Below, piece by piece: positions 6,014 through 7,100 of a stretch of 7,100 bases of DNA. The notes beneath the pieces are model-generated. The model searched no databases, had not been told where the DNA came from, and saw only the letters and a program-made list of their open reading frames with translations. Positions within the stretch are counted from its first letter, which is position 1. Each line of letters begins with the position of its first letter. Origin of the DNA: Saprospiraceae bacterium (GTDB taxonomy: Bacteria; Bacteroidota; Bacteroidia; Chitinophagales; Saprospiraceae); contig JAGQWW010000124.1 of the NCBI GenBank assembly GCA_020436955.1, positions 1 to 7,100 on the forward strand. Reading direction: 5' to 3'. The position numbers were made by a program, and so were the translations under genes.

Positions 6014-6583
6014 ATGCGACACCAAATTTGTGCATTTTTGTTAAAGCTTTGGGGTTTTCGTGTAGAAGGTCAATATCCACACGCTATCCCTAAATGTCTC
6101 ATCGTAGTCATGCCTCATACCAGTAATTGGGACTTTCCCCTTGGCATATTAGTACGATGTAGTTTAAGTGCAAAAGGGAATTTTGTTGCAAAAGACAGCC
6201 TTTTTAAACCACCTTTTGGATTTATTTTTTACAAACTGGGTGGTGTGCCAGTCGACCGATCCAAGAATAACAACTTTGTTACCTCAGTTATCGACACTTT
6301 TGAAAAAAGGGATGAATTGAAATTAGTTATTGCTCCGGAAGGTACCCGCAAAAAGGTAAGCAGGTTAAAAACCGGTTTTTACTGGATAGCGCGTGGGGCT
6401 GGGGTACCTATGATTTTATGCAAATTTGATTGGGGTAAAAGAGTCGTTAGTTTTTCCGAGCCTGTTTATACTACTGATGATGCACAACGAGATTTTGAAG
6501 GTATCCTTGACCATTTCCGTGGTGTGCCAGGCTGCAATGTAGAACAGGGTATTCCTGCCGATTTTCAGCAACAGATAGTTTAA
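6014..6583 (+). CDS. PlsC-type lysophospholipid/glycerol acyltransferase
   Basis: The 189-residue protein carries the four blocks of the glycerol-phosphate acyltransferase superfamily: the catalytic H-x4-D as HTSNWD (His35, Asp40), an FKPPFGFIFYKLGGVPVDR block (64-82) containing the substrate-binding GG-x-x-x-x-R type motif, EGTR (109-112), and GVPMIL (130-135). Enzymes of this kind transfer an acyl chain from acyl-ACP or acyl-CoA to a lysolipid acceptor at the inner face of the cytoplasmic membrane. The HTSNWDF variant and the short length, with only a brief N-terminal hydrophobic stretch, suggest a PlsC relative rather than the canonical 1-acyl-glycerol-3-phosphate acyltransferase, so the acceptor is left open and I give no gene symbol. 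The ATG at 6014 is the natural start. It is divergent from rpoN, and the next gene, in the same direction, is an OmpH homologue 133 bp downstream. Confidence 0.88.
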   Translation: MRHQICAFLLKLWGFRVEGQYPHAIPKCLIVVMPHTSNWDFPLGILVRCSLSAKGNFVAKDSLFKPPFGFIFYKLGGVPVDRSKNNNFVTSVIDTFEKRDELKLVIAPEGTRKKVSRLKTGFYWIARGAGVPMILCKFDWGKRVVSFSEPVYTTDDAQRDFEGILDHFRGVPGCNVEQGIPADFQQQIV

Positions 6584-6618
6584 AGTCCTGTTAATTTTTC
6601 CCCCTTTCTGGGTAAAAC

Positions 6619-6651
6619 AACGGTTTTTGGGGTGACTAGCCGTTACTTTTT
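6619..6651 (+). terminator. Weak candidate terminator after the acyltransferase gene
   Basis: AACGGTT (6619-6625) can pair with AGCCGTT (6638-6644) through seven base pairs including one T-G wobble, around a 12-nt loop, with a TTTTT run at 6647-6651 two bases later. It is 35 nt after the acyltransferase stop. The stem is short and not very GC-rich, so termination may be partial. Confidence 0.35.
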
Positions 6652-6716
6652 CGTCAATTATGATACAAGTTTAAAACGTGCGGTCTATTTTCGCGCAAAA
6701 ATTACAACACACGATT

Positions 6717-7100
6717 ATGAAGAAAGTACAATATCTTATTGTCATTTTATTGGTAGCATTTTCTACACAGTTTTCATTCGGACAAAAGTTTGGCCACGTA
6801 AATTCCGGTAACCTGATGGTTTTGTTGCCAGAAGTTAGTCAGGCTGACAGTACCTTGGCGCTGTATCGCGACTCCCTTATCCAGGTAGGACAGGAAAAGG
6901 CAAAAGTTTTAGAAGAAAAAGTAAAATCTTTTTTAGCTAAACGTGCCTCCGGTGAGATGACACCAAAAGAAGAACAAACAGAAGGTGCCAAATTGCAAGA
7001 AGAAGAACAGGCACTAGGTGCATTTGAACAAGAAGTCAGAGCCAGAGTTCAAGGCAAACGCGAACAATTGTTGGCTCCAATTCTAGAAAGTGTAAACGAT
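6717..7100 (+). CDS. OmpH/Skp-family periplasmic chaperone (5' part, cut by window edge)
   Basis: The first 128 codons are visible, in frame to the last base of the window. The protein starts MKKVQYLIVILLVAF with a signal peptide ending near SFG/QKFG (about residue 22), followed by FGHVNSGNLMVLLPEV (25-40), the beta-strand opening typical of OmpH/Skp proteins in Bacteroidota. From about residue 43 it becomes a charged Glu/Lys/Gln-rich helix, matching the coiled-coil tentacles with which trimeric Skp holds unfolded outer-membrane proteins in the periplasm. Family members are usually about 160-200 residues, so roughly the last quarter to third is missing. In Bacteroidota such genes often occur in tandem and near bamA; the right-hand neighbour is not visible. 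The ATG at 6717 has no clear ribosome-binding site, as is usual in this phylum. Confidence 0.88.
   Translation, partial: MKKVQYLIVILLVAFSTQFSFGQKFGHVNSGNLMVLLPEVSQADSTLALYRDSLIQVGQEKAKVLEEKVKSFLAKRASGEMTPKEEQTEGAKLQEEEQALGAFEQEVRARVQGKREQLLAPILESVND

Noticed and set aside
6686..6693. TATTTTCG upstream of the OmpH gene as a -7 promoter element.
   Set aside because: One mismatch in the conserved TTTG part and no TTG at 17-23 nt upstream.
1066..7100. Search for a novel defence, mobile or CRISPR-like system.
   Set aside because: All major genes belong to recognisable housekeeping or envelope families. There are no regularly spaced repeats, integrase, transposase or toxin-antitoxin-like gene pairs.

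Overview
This window looks like chromosomal DNA from a member of the Bacteroidota, possibly near the Saprospiria (the class-level guess is soft). The pointers are a secreted protein with a C-terminal type A type IX secretion (T9SS) sorting domain, a DUF6702-like protein, an OmpH/Skp-type periplasmic chaperone, absence of clear Shine-Dalgarno sequences, AT-rich intergenic DNA, and one textbook Bacteroidota promoter (TTG-N18-TAnnTTTG). It reads as an ordinary housekeeping and cell-envelope region. I see no phage, IS, CRISPR, tRNA or rRNA.

Layout. On the minus strand, right to left: rpoN (sigma-54) with a strong hairpin terminator after its stop; a T9SS-sorted secreted protein; a large GT-C membrane protein fused to TPR repeats (bacterial TMTC-like); then a small operon of a DUF4348-like lipoprotein, a DUF6702-like secreted protein, and the first 29 codons of yidD, which runs off the left edge. 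The yidD start is easy to miss because it begins at a TTG overlapping the stop of the DUF6702 gene. On the plus strand: a PlsC-type acyltransferase starts 303 bp away from the divergent rpoN, followed by an OmpH-family gene cut by the right edge.

The genes share a cell-envelope theme: phospholipid acylation, periplasmic chaperoning, membrane protein insertion (YidD), glycosyl transfer to exported proteins, T9SS cargo and two small exported proteins. rpoN is the regulatory exception. No sigma-54 activator and no convincing -24/-12 promoter is visible here.

The less expected signals are non-coding: a two-part duplicated module in the rpoN upstream region, and a perfect 14-bp palindrome just downstream of a candidate promoter of the T9SS cargo gene. 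I found no strong evidence for a previously undescribed system.
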